A DNA stretch of 64,000 nt, from positions 1 through 64,000 of the forward strand of contig CAJOLD010000005.1 in the NCBI GenBank assembly GCA_905235435.1. Direction: 5' to 3'. The notes under the pieces were generated by a model that was not told where the DNA came from, did not search any database, and worked only from the letters and a program-made list of their open reading frames with translations. The DNA is from an uncultured Lachnospiraceae bacterium. Its GTDB lineage: Bacteria; Bacillota; Clostridia; Lachnospirales; Lachnospiraceae. Position 1 is the first letter of the stretch, and the number at the start of each line of letters is the position of its first letter. Below are positions 11,068 through 19,345 of this stretch, in pieces. The translations under genes were made by a program, and so were the position numbers.

Positions 11068-12356
11068 CGGATGTCTTCCTCCCCGCAGGCTCTCATCTGT
11101 GTCTTCAGGTTTCCGATAGACGTCGCCTCGATCGGCAGGGCCAGCACCTTCCTGCCGACCGCCTCCTGCGTCAGCTCGTTCAGGAATGTGTTTTTCGCGC
11201 CGCCGCCGACAATGCAGAGCTGCTCATAGGTCCTGCCTGTGTTCGCCTCAAGCTCTCTGAATACGTCTCTGTAGGAAAAAGCAAGGCTGCGGTAAGCGCA
11301 GCGGAAATAATCACCCACCGTGCGCGGCGCCTCGCGAAGCGCGCCGTCAAAGGCAGCCTTCATGCTCTCCGGCGCCAGGAAATCCCGCGCGTTCGGATCC
11401 ACGATCCCGTCAAAGGCGCTCGCCCTGGCCTCCTCCACGATCTCCGGGAAGGACTTCTCCGGACAAAGCTCCTCCTGCAGCCGGTTCACCATCCACATTC
11501 CCATCAGTGTCTTCTGGTAGCAGACGCAGTCCGCACCGCCCTCATTGGACCAGTTCGTCCTCTCACTCTCCGGATCCGTCAGCGGAATCTCCGATTTTAC
11601 GCCGAGGATGCTCCAGGTCCCGGATGAAATATAGGGCTGACGCCCCGCAAGCGGGATCCCCTCGATCGCGGAGGATGTATCATGGGTCGCGCAGAGCACT
11701 GCCTTCGCGCCTTTGTATTCTCCGATCACGATGCCCGGCTTTTCGACCTTTCCGAAAATATGCTCCGGAAAGCCCATCGCGCGGATGATCTCCGGGTCAT
11801 ACTGCCCGGTAAAGGCATTGACCAGGCCCGTCGTCGTGGCGTTGGTGTACTCATGGCATTTCACCCCGCAGAGCCGGAACATCAGGTACTCCGGCAGCAG
11901 CATAAAGTCCGTGGCATGTTCAAGGCGGCCCGCAAGCTTATCATCATACAGCTGGTAGATCGAATTGTACGGCATGCACGAAATGCCCGTGCGCCTGTAC
12001 AGGTCGGAGAAAGACATCCGCCCGTGCACCAGCGGGGTCGTCGCCTGCGTCCTCCCGTCCCTGCCCGCAAAGCAGGGCGTAAGGGCCCTGTCCCCGTCCA
12101 TCAGCACATAATCCACGCCCCAGGTATCGATCGCAAAGCTCTCGATCCTGCCGGGCAGCTGCTGCGCGGCCGCGTCAAATCCGGCCTTGACCTCGCGCAC
12201 GATGCGCTCTGTATCCCAGACAAGATGTCCGTCTTCATGGTCGATCCAGTTGGGAAAACGGTAGACCTCCTTCATCCGGATCTCCCCGTTCTCCAGCCAG
12301 CCCGCGATATGCCGCCCCGAAGAAGCGCCGATATCGATCGCAAGATAATACCTCAC
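11064..12356 (-). CDS. rhaB: Rhamnulokinase, FGGY carbohydrate kinase family
   Basis: This kinase phosphorylates L-rhamnulose at O-1 in L-rhamnose catabolism. It opens with the FGGY ATPase signature MRYYLAIDIGASSGR, carries the substrate-side motif SFAIDTWGVDYVLMD around residue 75-90, ATHDTSSA in the middle and CIVGGGAKN near the C-terminus. At 430 residues it is slightly shorter than the usual 470-490. The start is a GTG at 12356 with AAAGGAGG 11-12 bases upstream. No rhamnose isomerase, aldolase or RhaS-type regulator is visible nearby; only the GH2 gene follows. A related FGGY kinase such as fuculokinase is less likely because the rhamnulokinase-like motifs are consistent across the length. 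Confidence 0.85.
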   Translation of the reverse strand: MRYYLAIDIGASSGRHIAGWLENGEIRMKEVYRFPNWIDHEDGHLVWDTERIVREVKAGFDAAAQQLPGRIESFAIDTWGVDYVLMDGDRALTPCFAGRDGRTQATTPLVHGRMSFSDLYRRTGISCMPYNSIYQLYDDKLAGRLEHATDFMLLPEYLMFRLCGVKCHEYTNATTTGLVNAFTGQYDPEIIRAMGFPEHIFGKVEKPGIVIGEYKGAKAVLCATHDTSSAIEGIPLAGRQPYISSGTWSILGVKSEIPLTDPESERTNWSNEGGADCVCYQKTLMGMWMVNRLQEELCPEKSFPEIVEEARASAFDGIVDPNARDFLAPESMKAAFDGALREAPRTVGDYFRCAYRSLAFSYRDVFRELEANTGRTYEQLCIVGGGAKNTFLNELTQEAVGRKVLALPIEATSIGNLKTQMRACGEEDIR

Positions 12357-12470
12357 CGAAGGGACCCTCCTTTCATTCAGGAACGCCTTTTAATTTTTTC
12401 CGAATCATACGCTTTTATTTTACCATATACAGCCTGTACTTTCACATAGTTTTATCTGTTTTGAATGCAA

Positions 12471-12502
12471 ACAGGGCAGGGACCTTCCGGTTCCTGCCCT
12501 GT
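12471..12502 (-). terminator. Hairpin terminator downstream of the ATP-grasp fusion gene
   Basis: A 14-bp stem (acagggcaggga-cc / gg-ttcctgccctgt, one G-T pair) closes a TTCC loop about 45 bases past the stop at 12549. The 3' side is only moderately T-rich (TTGCATTCAAAAC), so it may be an inefficient or processing-type terminator. It separates the amt-purF operon from rhaB. Confidence 0.6.
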
Positions 12503-12548
12503 GCATTGAGGGAAAGCAATTGCGGGCGGCGCGGATTGCGGGACCGCG

Positions 12549-15125
12549 TCACCCTATCGTAATGAGCAGTTTTTCGCGCCGCAGGTCATTGTAGACGCGG
12601 CTCTCCCGCTCAGTTACGTCATAGATACGGATCACGGACGCAAGGTCCGCGAATTCCGGCAGCAGCTCCGCTGTCAGGCTGGGCAGCGCATCCAGCTTTT
12701 CCGGATGATACTGCTCTGTCTTTTCATTTTCGAAGACTGCCGTATAGAGGATCTGCGCTTCGACCAGATCCTGGAAAATGTGGCTGCCGTAGGACAGCTC
12801 GGGATTGTAGCCGGCTTTGGATTCCGCGACTTCGCAGATCACGTCAAATTCACTGATGTCGGAGAAGGCAGTCGGCACGCCCAGCTCCGGCGATGAGGTG
12901 CCTACTCTTCCGGGAACGATCAGCATCATCTGCTTCCCTGCGCCGCGGAACTGCCAGTTAATGCTGCCGACCGCTCTGGCGACGCGGGGTTTTTCCTTGT
13001 ACGGAAGTTCATAGTAGGCGATGGGGTCGACATAGATGATATAGTCGAGGTCGATCATTCTCGACAGGCCCATGGACGCGCCGCGGGAGGCAAGCAGAAT
13101 CTTATCTTCCGGGGTCTCTTCCGGCAGCTGCACCTCTCCCGTGTCCATGAAGACCTGGAGCGGCCTGCACTGGAGCAGGTTGATCATGTACTCCCCGTCC
13201 GCGGACAGGTTGATGGTAAATTCGATATCCACCGGCTGTCCGTACTCTGTCTGAATGAGCTGCATCATCTCCTGCATGTGGTTCATGATCTCTTCCCGGC
13301 CCACGAGGCCTTTGCATGAGATGAATTCGACTTTTCTCGATATTCCGCGCTCTCTGAATCTCTGCTCGATCTCAAAGTCGTGCTCGAGGAGCGCCTTCTT
13401 TATGTGCTGCGGGAGCAGAGCGTCGATCTCATCCAGAGTGATCTGCTCCAGCGATTTTTTCTCTTTGTCCACGACCTCCAGCTTCCGCTGGGAGAACTGA
13501 TGTCGTTCCGCGACGGTCACCAGGGACGTGGCCTGCGGCTGGTCCAGATTCACCAGGCGCGGATAGGAGCCCTCTGTCCTGTCTACGGCCGAGGTCCCAA
13601 GTCCCATGACCAGGCGGAGCATGCCCGCGGAGGGATCCATGCTCTCCAGGAAACGGTAGGGGCTGTAGGAATAGCCCACGCCGGCCGCGCAGGGCATGTA
13701 GTAACGCCCGTAATGGGAGCCGGATACGCGCATCACGAGAAGCGCCATCTGTTCATCCCGCTCCGCGAGGCTGCGGCGCTTGCGGTAATCCAGCGCCGAG
13801 AGCGACATCGTGCTGGCATAGACCTGCCGGATGGCGTTCTCGAACTCGGCGAGTCTCTCTTCCATCGTTCCGACGTTCGCGCAGAAAACGGATTCATATT
13901 TGCCCGCGAAGGCATTGCCGAACCCGTCCTCCAGAATGCTGCTGGACCGGACGATGATCGGATCCTGCCCGTAGTATTCCAGCAGGCGGACGAAGCGCTC
14001 CTCCATGTACGGGGAGAAGCTTCCGCGCAGCAGGCAGTCCGCAAAGGTCTCCGCGAGGGTAAAGTACTCCTCCCCGGAGCGCTGGCGGATCTTGATGTCC
14101 CAGAATTCATTATCGACGATATACGAATAGTAGACGTCCGAGCCGATGAAGAAAGAGTCGTGGGGCTCCATGAAAGCGGAAAGATCCGGGCGCATATTCT
14201 CCACGATCTTCCTGGCGAGGAGCATGCCGCAGGCCTTGCCGCCGATCAGGCCGGTCCCGATCATGTGGTCCCTGACAAAGAAATAATCCTCCGGCGTAAA
14301 ATGCTTCCGGATCATCGTCCGCATCTTTTCGTCCCGGCTCATCATGATATTGCACATTCTCGCGCACTGGGCGCCGATGTCCATCCCATTCTCGTACATC
14401 TGCCGGGAGAGATTGAAGAACCGGTCCCAGGCGTCCGTGCTGTCCTCGCCGGAGCCCTGGCCGGTGCGGTTCATCAGCTGATAAAAGCGGCTGACCGCGA
14501 TCCCGTCGAGCAGCGGCACCATGGTGCCCTTCTCAGGGTCGTACAGATGCGGGAGAAACATCGTCTCGGAATTGCGGTTCCACACCTTGTCCGGACGCAC
14601 ATAGACGGTGCTGCCGTCAGAATAAACATCGATAAAGAGCTGCGTCGTGTCGCGGATCTTCTGAATCGCCTGCTGGGAGTGTTTTCCCCGGATCAGCGGG
14701 AAGAAAGCGACCGTATCGAGGACGAACAGGAAGGGGCAGGTCACCCTGAAGAAGTTGCCCATCATAAGGTCCGTCGCCCACGCGGTCTGCAGCTCGGAGA
14801 GGCAGTCGAAAACGTAGAAGACATCCTTCCCTTCCCTCTCGATGAGGTTGTGGACGTCAACGGTAAAGGTCTCGAACCTGTGCGACAGTTCGATGTTTAT
14901 CGTTTCAACGCCCGGGCGGTCTTCCACAAGCGGGGGATGGCTCGCAAAGCGGACATAGACGACCCTTCTCCCGTCCCGGACGGCCTGGTCCAGATAGGGA
15001 TCCAGAAACAGTCTGAATTCCTCCAGATCGGACACGCGCCAGACGACGTTGTCGCCCAGCCGGATATTGTCCAGGATCTCATCCATCGCGGGGATGCCTG
15101 ACTGAATGCGTTCAAATGCAGCCAT
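12549..15125 (-). CDS. RecA/KaiC-like domain fused to a PPDK-type ATP-grasp domain (PEP/pyruvate-binding protein)
   Basis: The protein has 858 residues. The first ~210 resemble the KaiC/RAD55 fold: SGIPAMDEILDNIRLGDNVV matches the start of that fold, and VFYVFDCLSELQ and CPFLFVLDTVAFFPLIRG match later strands. The Walker A loop is replaced by WRVSDLEEF, so this half is probably not an active ATPase. From about 290 it follows the pyruvate phosphate dikinase / PEP synthase nucleotide-binding half: GLIGGKACGMLLARK, IIVRSSSILEDGFGNAFAGK and INLLQCRPLQ. The swivelling phosphohistidine domain and PEP/pyruvate barrel of real dikinases are absent; the remaining ~180 residues match nothing I recognise. 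It starts 27 bases after purF and probably shares the amt operon. The function is unknown; a signalling or phosphotransfer role is a guess. Confidence 0.75.
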   Translation of the reverse strand: MAAFERIQSGIPAMDEILDNIRLGDNVVWRVSDLEEFRLFLDPYLDQAVRDGRRVVYVRFASHPPLVEDRPGVETINIELSHRFETFTVDVHNLIEREGKDVFYVFDCLSELQTAWATDLMMGNFFRVTCPFLFVLDTVAFFPLIRGKHSQQAIQKIRDTTQLFIDVYSDGSTVYVRPDKVWNRNSETMFLPHLYDPEKGTMVPLLDGIAVSRFYQLMNRTGQGSGEDSTDAWDRFFNLSRQMYENGMDIGAQCARMCNIMMSRDEKMRTMIRKHFTPEDYFFVRDHMIGTGLIGGKACGMLLARKIVENMRPDLSAFMEPHDSFFIGSDVYYSYIVDNEFWDIKIRQRSGEEYFTLAETFADCLLRGSFSPYMEERFVRLLEYYGQDPIIVRSSSILEDGFGNAFAGKYESVFCANVGTMEERLAEFENAIRQVYASTMSLSALDYRKRRSLAERDEQMALLVMRVSGSHYGRYYMPCAAGVGYSYSPYRFLESMDPSAGMLRLVMGLGTSAVDRTEGSYPRLVNLDQPQATSLVTVAERHQFSQRKLEVVDKEKKSLEQITLDEIDALLPQHIKKALLEHDFEIEQRFRERGISRKVEFISCKGLVGREEIMNHMQEMMQLIQTEYGQPVDIEFTINLSADGEYMINLLQCRPLQVFMDTGEVQLPEETPEDKILLASRGASMGLSRMIDLDYIIYVDPIAYYELPYKEKPRVARAVGSINWQFRGAGKQMMLIVPGRVGTSSPELGVPTAFSDISEFDVICEVAESKAGYNPELSYGSHIFQDLVEAQILYTAVFENEKTEQYHPEKLDALPSLTAELLPEFADLASVIRIYDVTERESRVYNDLRREKLLITIG

Positions 15126-15152
15126 CTCACAGTCCTCCAGTATCTGATGGTT

Positions 15153-16586
15153 TTACGGTGTTTTCCCGTCCTCTTTGGCGATCTCCGAGAGCCGCCGCTC
15201 GTAGCGGTCCTTGCGGGTGTCGGCGGGAACCGGCGTCGGGTAGGCGCCGCCGAAGCAGGCGCTGCAGTAGTCGAGGCCCGGGGCGAGCGTGCCCAGTTTT
15301 TCGACCGGCAGATAGCCCAGGCTGTCCGCGCCGAGGATCTTCGCGATCTCGGGAACCGTGTGGTGACAGGCGATCAGGTCGTCCTTGGAATCGATGTCCG
15401 TCCCGTAGTAGCAGGGGGACAAAAACGGCGGCGCGGAGATGCGCATATGCACTTCTTTAGCGCCGGCCTCACGCAGCAGGGCGACGATGCGCGCGCTGGT
15501 CGTACCGCGGACGATCGAATCATCGATCAGCACGACCCTCTTCCCCCTCACAGCCTCCGCGACCACCGAGAGCTTGATTCTCGTCTGGTCGCTCCGGTTG
15601 TCCGGGGCAATAAAAGTCCTGCCGATGTATTTGTTCTTGATCAGCCCGATCTCATAGGGGATCCCGGTCTCGCGGCTGAAGCCGAGCGCGGCGTCCAGGC
15701 CGGAGTCGGGCACACCGATCACGATGTCCGCCTCCGCGGGGCAGGCCTTTGCCAGCTCTCTCCCCGCGCGGCACCGCGCCTCGTGCACGCTGATCCCGTT
15801 GATGCATGAATCGGGTCTCGCAAAATAGATATATTCAAAAATACAGAAGCTGCCGGGCTTTTTGCCGCAGTGTTCCCTGCGGGATACCGGGCCGTCCTTT
15901 CCGAAAATGAGGATCTCTCCCGGCTCCACCTCCCGGATCAGCTTCGCGCCGACCGCGCCAAGGGCGCAGCTCTCGGAGGCGATGACCCAGGTCCCGTCCT
16001 CCTTCTGTCCGTAGCACAGCGGACGGAAGCCGTAGGGATCCCTCGCGCAGATCAGCTTCTGCGGAGACATCAGGATGAGGGAATAGGCACCGTCCAGCGT
16101 ATCCATCGCCCGGCTCAGCGCGTCCTCGATCGAACCCGAACGGAGCCGCTCTCTCGTGATGATGTAGGCGATCGTCTCCGTATCGCTGGTCGTGTGAAAG
16201 ATCGCGCCGGAGAGCTCCAGCTCCGACCGCAGAACGGCCGCGTTGGAGAGATTTCCGTTGTGCGCCAGGGCCATCCGCCCCTTCTGATGATTGACTACGA
16301 TCGGCTGGCAGTTTGAGCGGCTCGCCGCGCCGGTCGTTCCGTACCGCGTATGGCCTATGGCCATGGTCGCTTCCGGAAGGCCGGCAAGCACGGACGGCGT
16401 AAACACATCGCCGACCAGCCCCACATCCTTGTGGGAGATAAACACACCGTCGTCGTTGACCACGATGCCGCAGCTCTCCTGCCCCCTGTGCTGCAGTGCG
16501 TATAATCCGTAATATACTGTTTCCGCGGCATTACAGGGAGCAGAAGAGATCACTCCGAAGACGCCGCATTCTTCATGAATGCCCAT
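15153..16586 (-). CDS. purF: Amidophosphoribosyltransferase
   Basis: PurF makes 5-phosphoribosylamine from PRPP and glutamine, the first step of de novo purine synthesis. The N-terminus MGIHEECGVFG shows the Ntn-hydrolase nucleophile Cys7, exposed after removal of a six-residue propeptide. The glutaminase half carries YGLYALQHRGQESCGI and IGHTRYGTTG. The phosphoribosyltransferase half carries the PRPP loop VVLIDDSIVRGTTS, and C-terminal cysteines (DYCSACFGG) fit the Fe-S cluster of the Bacillus-type enzyme. Length is 477 residues, as usual. It starts 14 bases after the amt stop with AGAGGAAG just upstream, so it is co-transcribed with the ammonium transporter rather than with other purine genes. 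Confidence 0.96.
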   Translation of the reverse strand: MGIHEECGVFGVISSAPCNAAETVYYGLYALQHRGQESCGIVVNDDGVFISHKDVGLVGDVFTPSVLAGLPEATMAIGHTRYGTTGAASRSNCQPIVVNHQKGRMALAHNGNLSNAAVLRSELELSGAIFHTTSDTETIAYIITRERLRSGSIEDALSRAMDTLDGAYSLILMSPQKLICARDPYGFRPLCYGQKEDGTWVIASESCALGAVGAKLIREVEPGEILIFGKDGPVSRREHCGKKPGSFCIFEYIYFARPDSCINGISVHEARCRAGRELAKACPAEADIVIGVPDSGLDAALGFSRETGIPYEIGLIKNKYIGRTFIAPDNRSDQTRIKLSVVAEAVRGKRVVLIDDSIVRGTTSARIVALLREAGAKEVHMRISAPPFLSPCYYGTDIDSKDDLIACHHTVPEIAKILGADSLGYLPVEKLGTLAPGLDYCSACFGGAYPTPVPADTRKDRYERRLSEIAKEDGKTP

Positions 16587-16600
16587 ATCTTCCTCTTTTT

Positions 16601-18382
16601 TTATTCAACATCCTGGAGTGCTTCGTAGTTCTCCTCTCCGGTACGGATCTTTACAACCCTGCTTACCGGATAGACGAAGATCTTTCCGTCTCCGATGTGA
16701 CCAGTGTAAAGTGCTTTCTTCGCGGCGTCGATCACGTCGTCTACCGGAATCTCGCTGACAACCACTTCTACTTTGACCTTCGGCAGCAGCGTAGCATCGA
16801 TCTCAACACCTCTGTACTTGTCGCCGGAGCCCTTCTCGACGCCGCAGCCCATGACCTGTGTCACGGTCATGCCGGTGACGCCCAGTTCATTCATCGCCTT
16901 CTTCAGGGCCTCATACCTCGAAAGCTTCGCGATGATCACGACCTTGGACATGCCCGTGTCGACCTCCGGAATACCGGAAGTATCCTGGCGGACCACTCTG
17001 ACGGCGGCGTTCTTCTTCGCCTCCGAAGCCTCCTCGTAGGAATCGGTGCCGAGGTTCGTGTTCTCGTTGACGTCCATGGTCATCGTGTTTGCGATATCCA
17101 TGATCGCAAAGCCTGCGTACGCGGACGGAAGGCCGTGCTCGGTAGCATCAAGGCCGGAGATCTCCTCCTCCTCGGTGACACGAAGGCCGATCGTCTTTTT
17201 GATGATCGCAAACGCGATCGTGATCGTTACAACGGTCCAGGCGATTGTCACGCCAATGCCGCCGAGCTGCTTGATCAGCTGCCCGATGCCGCCGCCGTAG
17301 AAGAGACCTTCCCTGATCCCCGCGCAGGCAAAGCCCGGTGCGGAGGATGTGGCGAACAGACCGACTGCAAGGGTACCCCAGATACCGTTGAACATATGGA
17401 CGGCAACAGCGCCGACCGGATCGTCCACGTGGACGACATTATCGTTGAACCATACGCCGAAGCAGACCAGAAGTCCGGCGACAGCGCCGATGATGGCTGC
17501 GCCGGCGCAGTCCGTGACGTCACAGGGAGCCGTAATGGCTACCAGACCGGCAAGGGACGCGTTCAGGCACATCGAAACATCGGGCTTTCCGTATTTGACC
17601 CAGGTGAAGACCATACATACGACCGTTGCGACCGCGGGCGCTACCGTCGTGGTAAGGAAGACGGAACCCATGGTGGCGACGTCGGTCGCCGCGGCACCGT
17701 TGAAGCCGTACCAGCCGAGCCAGAGGATGAACACGCCGAGGGCCGCGATAACAAGGTTATGGCCCGGGAACGCGTTGACCTTAACGATTTTTCCATCCTT
17801 ATTCTTCTCGAACTTGCCGATCCTGGGCCCAAGCATCAGAGCGCCGATGAAAGCGCAGATGCCGCCGACCATGTGGATGCAGTTCGAACCGGCGTAATCG
17901 TGGAAACCCCACTGCGCCAGGAAACCGCCGCCCCAGGTCCAGTGTGCCTCGATGGGGTAGATCACGGCGGAAATAACCGCGGAATAGATGCAGTAGCTCA
18001 GGAACTTTGTCCTCTCGGCCATGGCGCCCGACACGATCGTTGCCGTCGTTGCGCAGAAGACCAGGTTGAAGACAAACGCGGAGTAATCAAAGTTCGCGTA
18101 GCCGGTGAACACATCAAAGTTCATGCCGCCGGCGAACCCTCTGAGGATGTTCGGACCGAGCATCAGAGAAGCACCGCAGATGAACCACATCACTGTACCG
18201 ATGCAGAAATCCATCAGGTTCTTCATGATTATATTTCCGGCATTCTTTGCTCTCGTAAAGCCTGCCTCGCACATTGCGAAGCCTGCCTGCATCCAGAACA
18301 CGAGGGCAGCGCCGATCAGGAACCAGACAGCAAAGATCTCTCCGTCCAGTGCTTTAAACATTTCCAGAATATCAGCAGACAT
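16601..18382 (-). CDS. amt: Ammonium transporter with fused C-terminal PII (GlnB) domain
   Basis: The chosen start is the ATG at 18382 with GGAGGT five bases upstream, giving 593 residues. Residues 1 to about 420 form an eleven-helix Amt/Mep/Rh channel: FWMQAGFAMCEAGFTRAKN, AHWTWGGGFLAQWG, the conserved His pair region with GSNCIHMVGG, and FGVWFNDN. A linker follows, and from about 485 a full PII domain with VVIIAKLSRYEALKKAMNE. Its T-loop GCGVEKGSGDKYRG keeps the Tyr next to Arg, followed by LPKVKVEVVVSEIPVD and the C-loop GHIGDGKIFVYPV. In free form PII proteins sense ATP/ADP and 2-oxoglutarate and plug Amt channels; here sensor and channel are one polypeptide. The next gene is purF. Expression probably passes through the leader hairpins at 18452-18568. 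Confidence 0.95.
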   Translation of the reverse strand: MSADILEMFKALDGEIFAVWFLIGAALVFWMQAGFAMCEAGFTRAKNAGNIIMKNLMDFCIGTVMWFICGASLMLGPNILRGFAGGMNFDVFTGYANFDYSAFVFNLVFCATTATIVSGAMAERTKFLSYCIYSAVISAVIYPIEAHWTWGGGFLAQWGFHDYAGSNCIHMVGGICAFIGALMLGPRIGKFEKNKDGKIVKVNAFPGHNLVIAALGVFILWLGWYGFNGAAATDVATMGSVFLTTTVAPAVATVVCMVFTWVKYGKPDVSMCLNASLAGLVAITAPCDVTDCAGAAIIGAVAGLLVCFGVWFNDNVVHVDDPVGAVAVHMFNGIWGTLAVGLFATSSAPGFACAGIREGLFYGGGIGQLIKQLGGIGVTIAWTVVTITIAFAIIKKTIGLRVTEEEEISGLDATEHGLPSAYAGFAIMDIANTMTMDVNENTNLGTDSYEEASEAKKNAAVRVVRQDTSGIPEVDTGMSKVVIIAKLSRYEALKKAMNELGVTGMTVTQVMGCGVEKGSGDKYRGVEIDATLLPKVKVEVVVSEIPVDDVIDAAKKALYTGHIGDGKIFVYPVSRVVKIRTGEENYEALQDVE

Positions 18383-18451
18383 ATAGCACCTCCACAAACA
18401 GGGTCCTCCGGAGGAAGCGGCGGGCAGCCGCGGACCGGACAAACAGGAAAA

Positions 18452-18480
18452 GCGCCTGAAGAACAGATCTTCAAGACGCC
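18452..18480 (-). promoter_or_regulatory. Second leader hairpin of the amt operon (attenuator-like)
   Basis: Read on the minus strand, the leader has AAGGGTTAAGGCAATG, then a GC-rich hairpin (GGCGTCTTGAAGA ... TCTTCAGGCGC, one bulge) and CTTTTCCTGTTT. It lies about 70 bases before the amt start and resembles the first hairpin in flanking sequence and arm ends. The T-rich tail suggests a terminator-like fold. Confidence 0.5.
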
Positions 18481-18531
18481 ATTGCCTTAACCCTTAACTA
18501 TTCGATTGATAGAGAGGATACCGGTTATCCC

Positions 18532-18568
18532 AAAAAGAAAAGGCGCCCGGAATAACTTCCGGACGCCC
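18532..18568 (-). terminator. First leader hairpin of the amt operon: intrinsic terminator or attenuator
   Basis: On the minus strand this is GCGTCCGGAA-GTTA-TTCCGGGCGC, a 10-bp stem with one G-T pair, followed by CTTTTCTTTTT. It sits only about 20 bases behind the predicted -10 box of the amt promoter. A promoter-proximal terminator ahead of a gene implies regulated readthrough. Confidence 0.65.
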
Positions 18569-18586
18569 TTGCCCTTACGAGAACGT

Positions 18587-18615
18587 ATTCTACATTTACT
18601 TCCCGGCCCTGTCAA
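18587..18615 (-). promoter_or_regulatory. Sigma-70-type promoter of the amt-purF operon
   Basis: On the minus strand TTGACA (18615-18610) is separated by exactly 17 bases from TAGAAT (18592-18587). The predicted transcript starts near 18580, giving a leader of about 200 bases before the amt ATG. Confidence 0.8.
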
Positions 18616-18652
18616 GAGGGAAATTAAAAAAATTTAAGAAAGCCGGAAAGCG

Positions 18653-18949
18653 TCACTGAATATTCAAAATATTTGAAAACCCTGTTGCCTCAAAGATCTC
18701 GCGCAGGACGCCGTTCACGTTCAGGACTGTCATCGTACCCTTTCCGGACATCGTCTTGTGCGCCTCCAGAAGGACACGCAGACCGGCAGATGAAATGTAC
18801 TCCAGACCCTCCAGGTCCAGCGTAAGATCCGTAATATCGTCGTAATTCGCTCTAAGCTCCTGCGAAAGCTCCGGCGCTGTAGAAGCGTCCAGACGTCCTT
18901 CAAGCCTGACCGTCATCTCGGTTCCGTTCTTCGTGGTTTCGATCTTCAT
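18653..18949 (-). CDS. STAS domain protein, anti-sigma factor antagonist family
   Basis: A 98-residue single STAS domain like SpoIIAA and RsbV, which bind and release anti-sigma kinases depending on phosphorylation. The conserved helix start YISSAGLRVLLEAHK carries the serine normally phosphorylated, and RLEGRLDASTAPEL is the usual N-terminal strand-helix. AGGAGG lies nine bases before the ATG. No partner kinase or sigma factor is next to it, so the target is unknown; SpoIIAA identity is not supported because the spoIIAB-sigF neighbours are missing. Confidence 0.88.
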   Translation of the reverse strand: MKIETTKNGTEMTVRLEGRLDASTAPELSQELRANYDDITDLTLDLEGLEYISSAGLRVLLEAHKTMSGKGTMTVLNVNGVLREIFEATGFSNILNIQ

Positions 18950-19009
18950 ACTGAGGTCCTCCTGTATTATTAACTCTGTGTAAATTCAGAACATAAAATA
19001 CTACTATAG

Positions 19010-19038
19010 ATTTTATACTCTTACGGGATCTAAATCAA
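19010..19038 (-). promoter_or_regulatory. Promoter of the STAS gene
   Basis: On the minus strand TTGATT (19038-19033), a 17-base spacer and TAAAAT (19015-19010) lie about 60 bases before the start codon. It abuts the outermost guaA-like att copy (19045), so the insertion boundary left the promoter intact. Confidence 0.6.
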
Positions 19039-19044
19039 GTTTTT

Positions 19045-19055
19045 ATTCCCACTCG
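19045..19055. other. Outer att-like copy of the guaA 3'-end sequence
   Basis: The 11 bases attcccactcg equal part of the last codons of guaA (23071-23081) and recur at 19464-19474. The sequence beyond this copy also resembles that beyond 19475 (tcctgc, then an actta/cttaa stretch). It fits a left end left by an earlier insertion. Confidence 0.55.
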
Positions 19056-19120
19056 CTCCTGCAAAACTTGACTTAAACAGTTTTGTATGGGCTATCCGGT
19101 TTTTTGTTGCCTATATGTTG

Positions 19121-19345
19121 TCAGGTTCGCACTATTCGCGGTGGCTTATTCCCCATGTTATTCCCCATGTTATTCCCCAGCTTATTTCCTGTTGCGGTTT
19201 GGGGGTTATGAATCCTTTGGAACGGAATCGTCACAACGATGGAGTTCTCTCTGAATGCAAATGATTCTTCCCAGTAAACTTCAATGATCTTCGGAACACC
19301 TCGTCCGGATCCTTCGCTGATATGAAGCTGCAGGAAGATGATATG
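19121..19345 (-). pseudogene. C-terminal remnant of an AlbA_2 / divergent-AAA ATP-binding protein
   Basis: Translation of the minus strand gives LQLHISEGSGRGVPKII, then a stretch ending in ENSIVVTIPFQRI. This is the typical C-terminal end of the HATPase-like part of Schlafen-AlbA_2 regulator proteins common on clostridial mobile elements. A stop (TAG, 19348-19346) lies just upstream in frame and the rest of the ~450-residue protein is missing. The tail carries a 12-base tandem repeat coding GNNMGNNMGNK before the stop at 19121. The break coincides with the inverted repeat at 19338-19399. The family call is from memory of the motif, not a search. Confidence 0.55.

Noticed and set aside
18452..18568. 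ANTAR two-hairpin target in the amt leader
   Set aside because: The hairpins have loops of four or more bases without the required A1/G4 hexaloop, so I do not assign the class.
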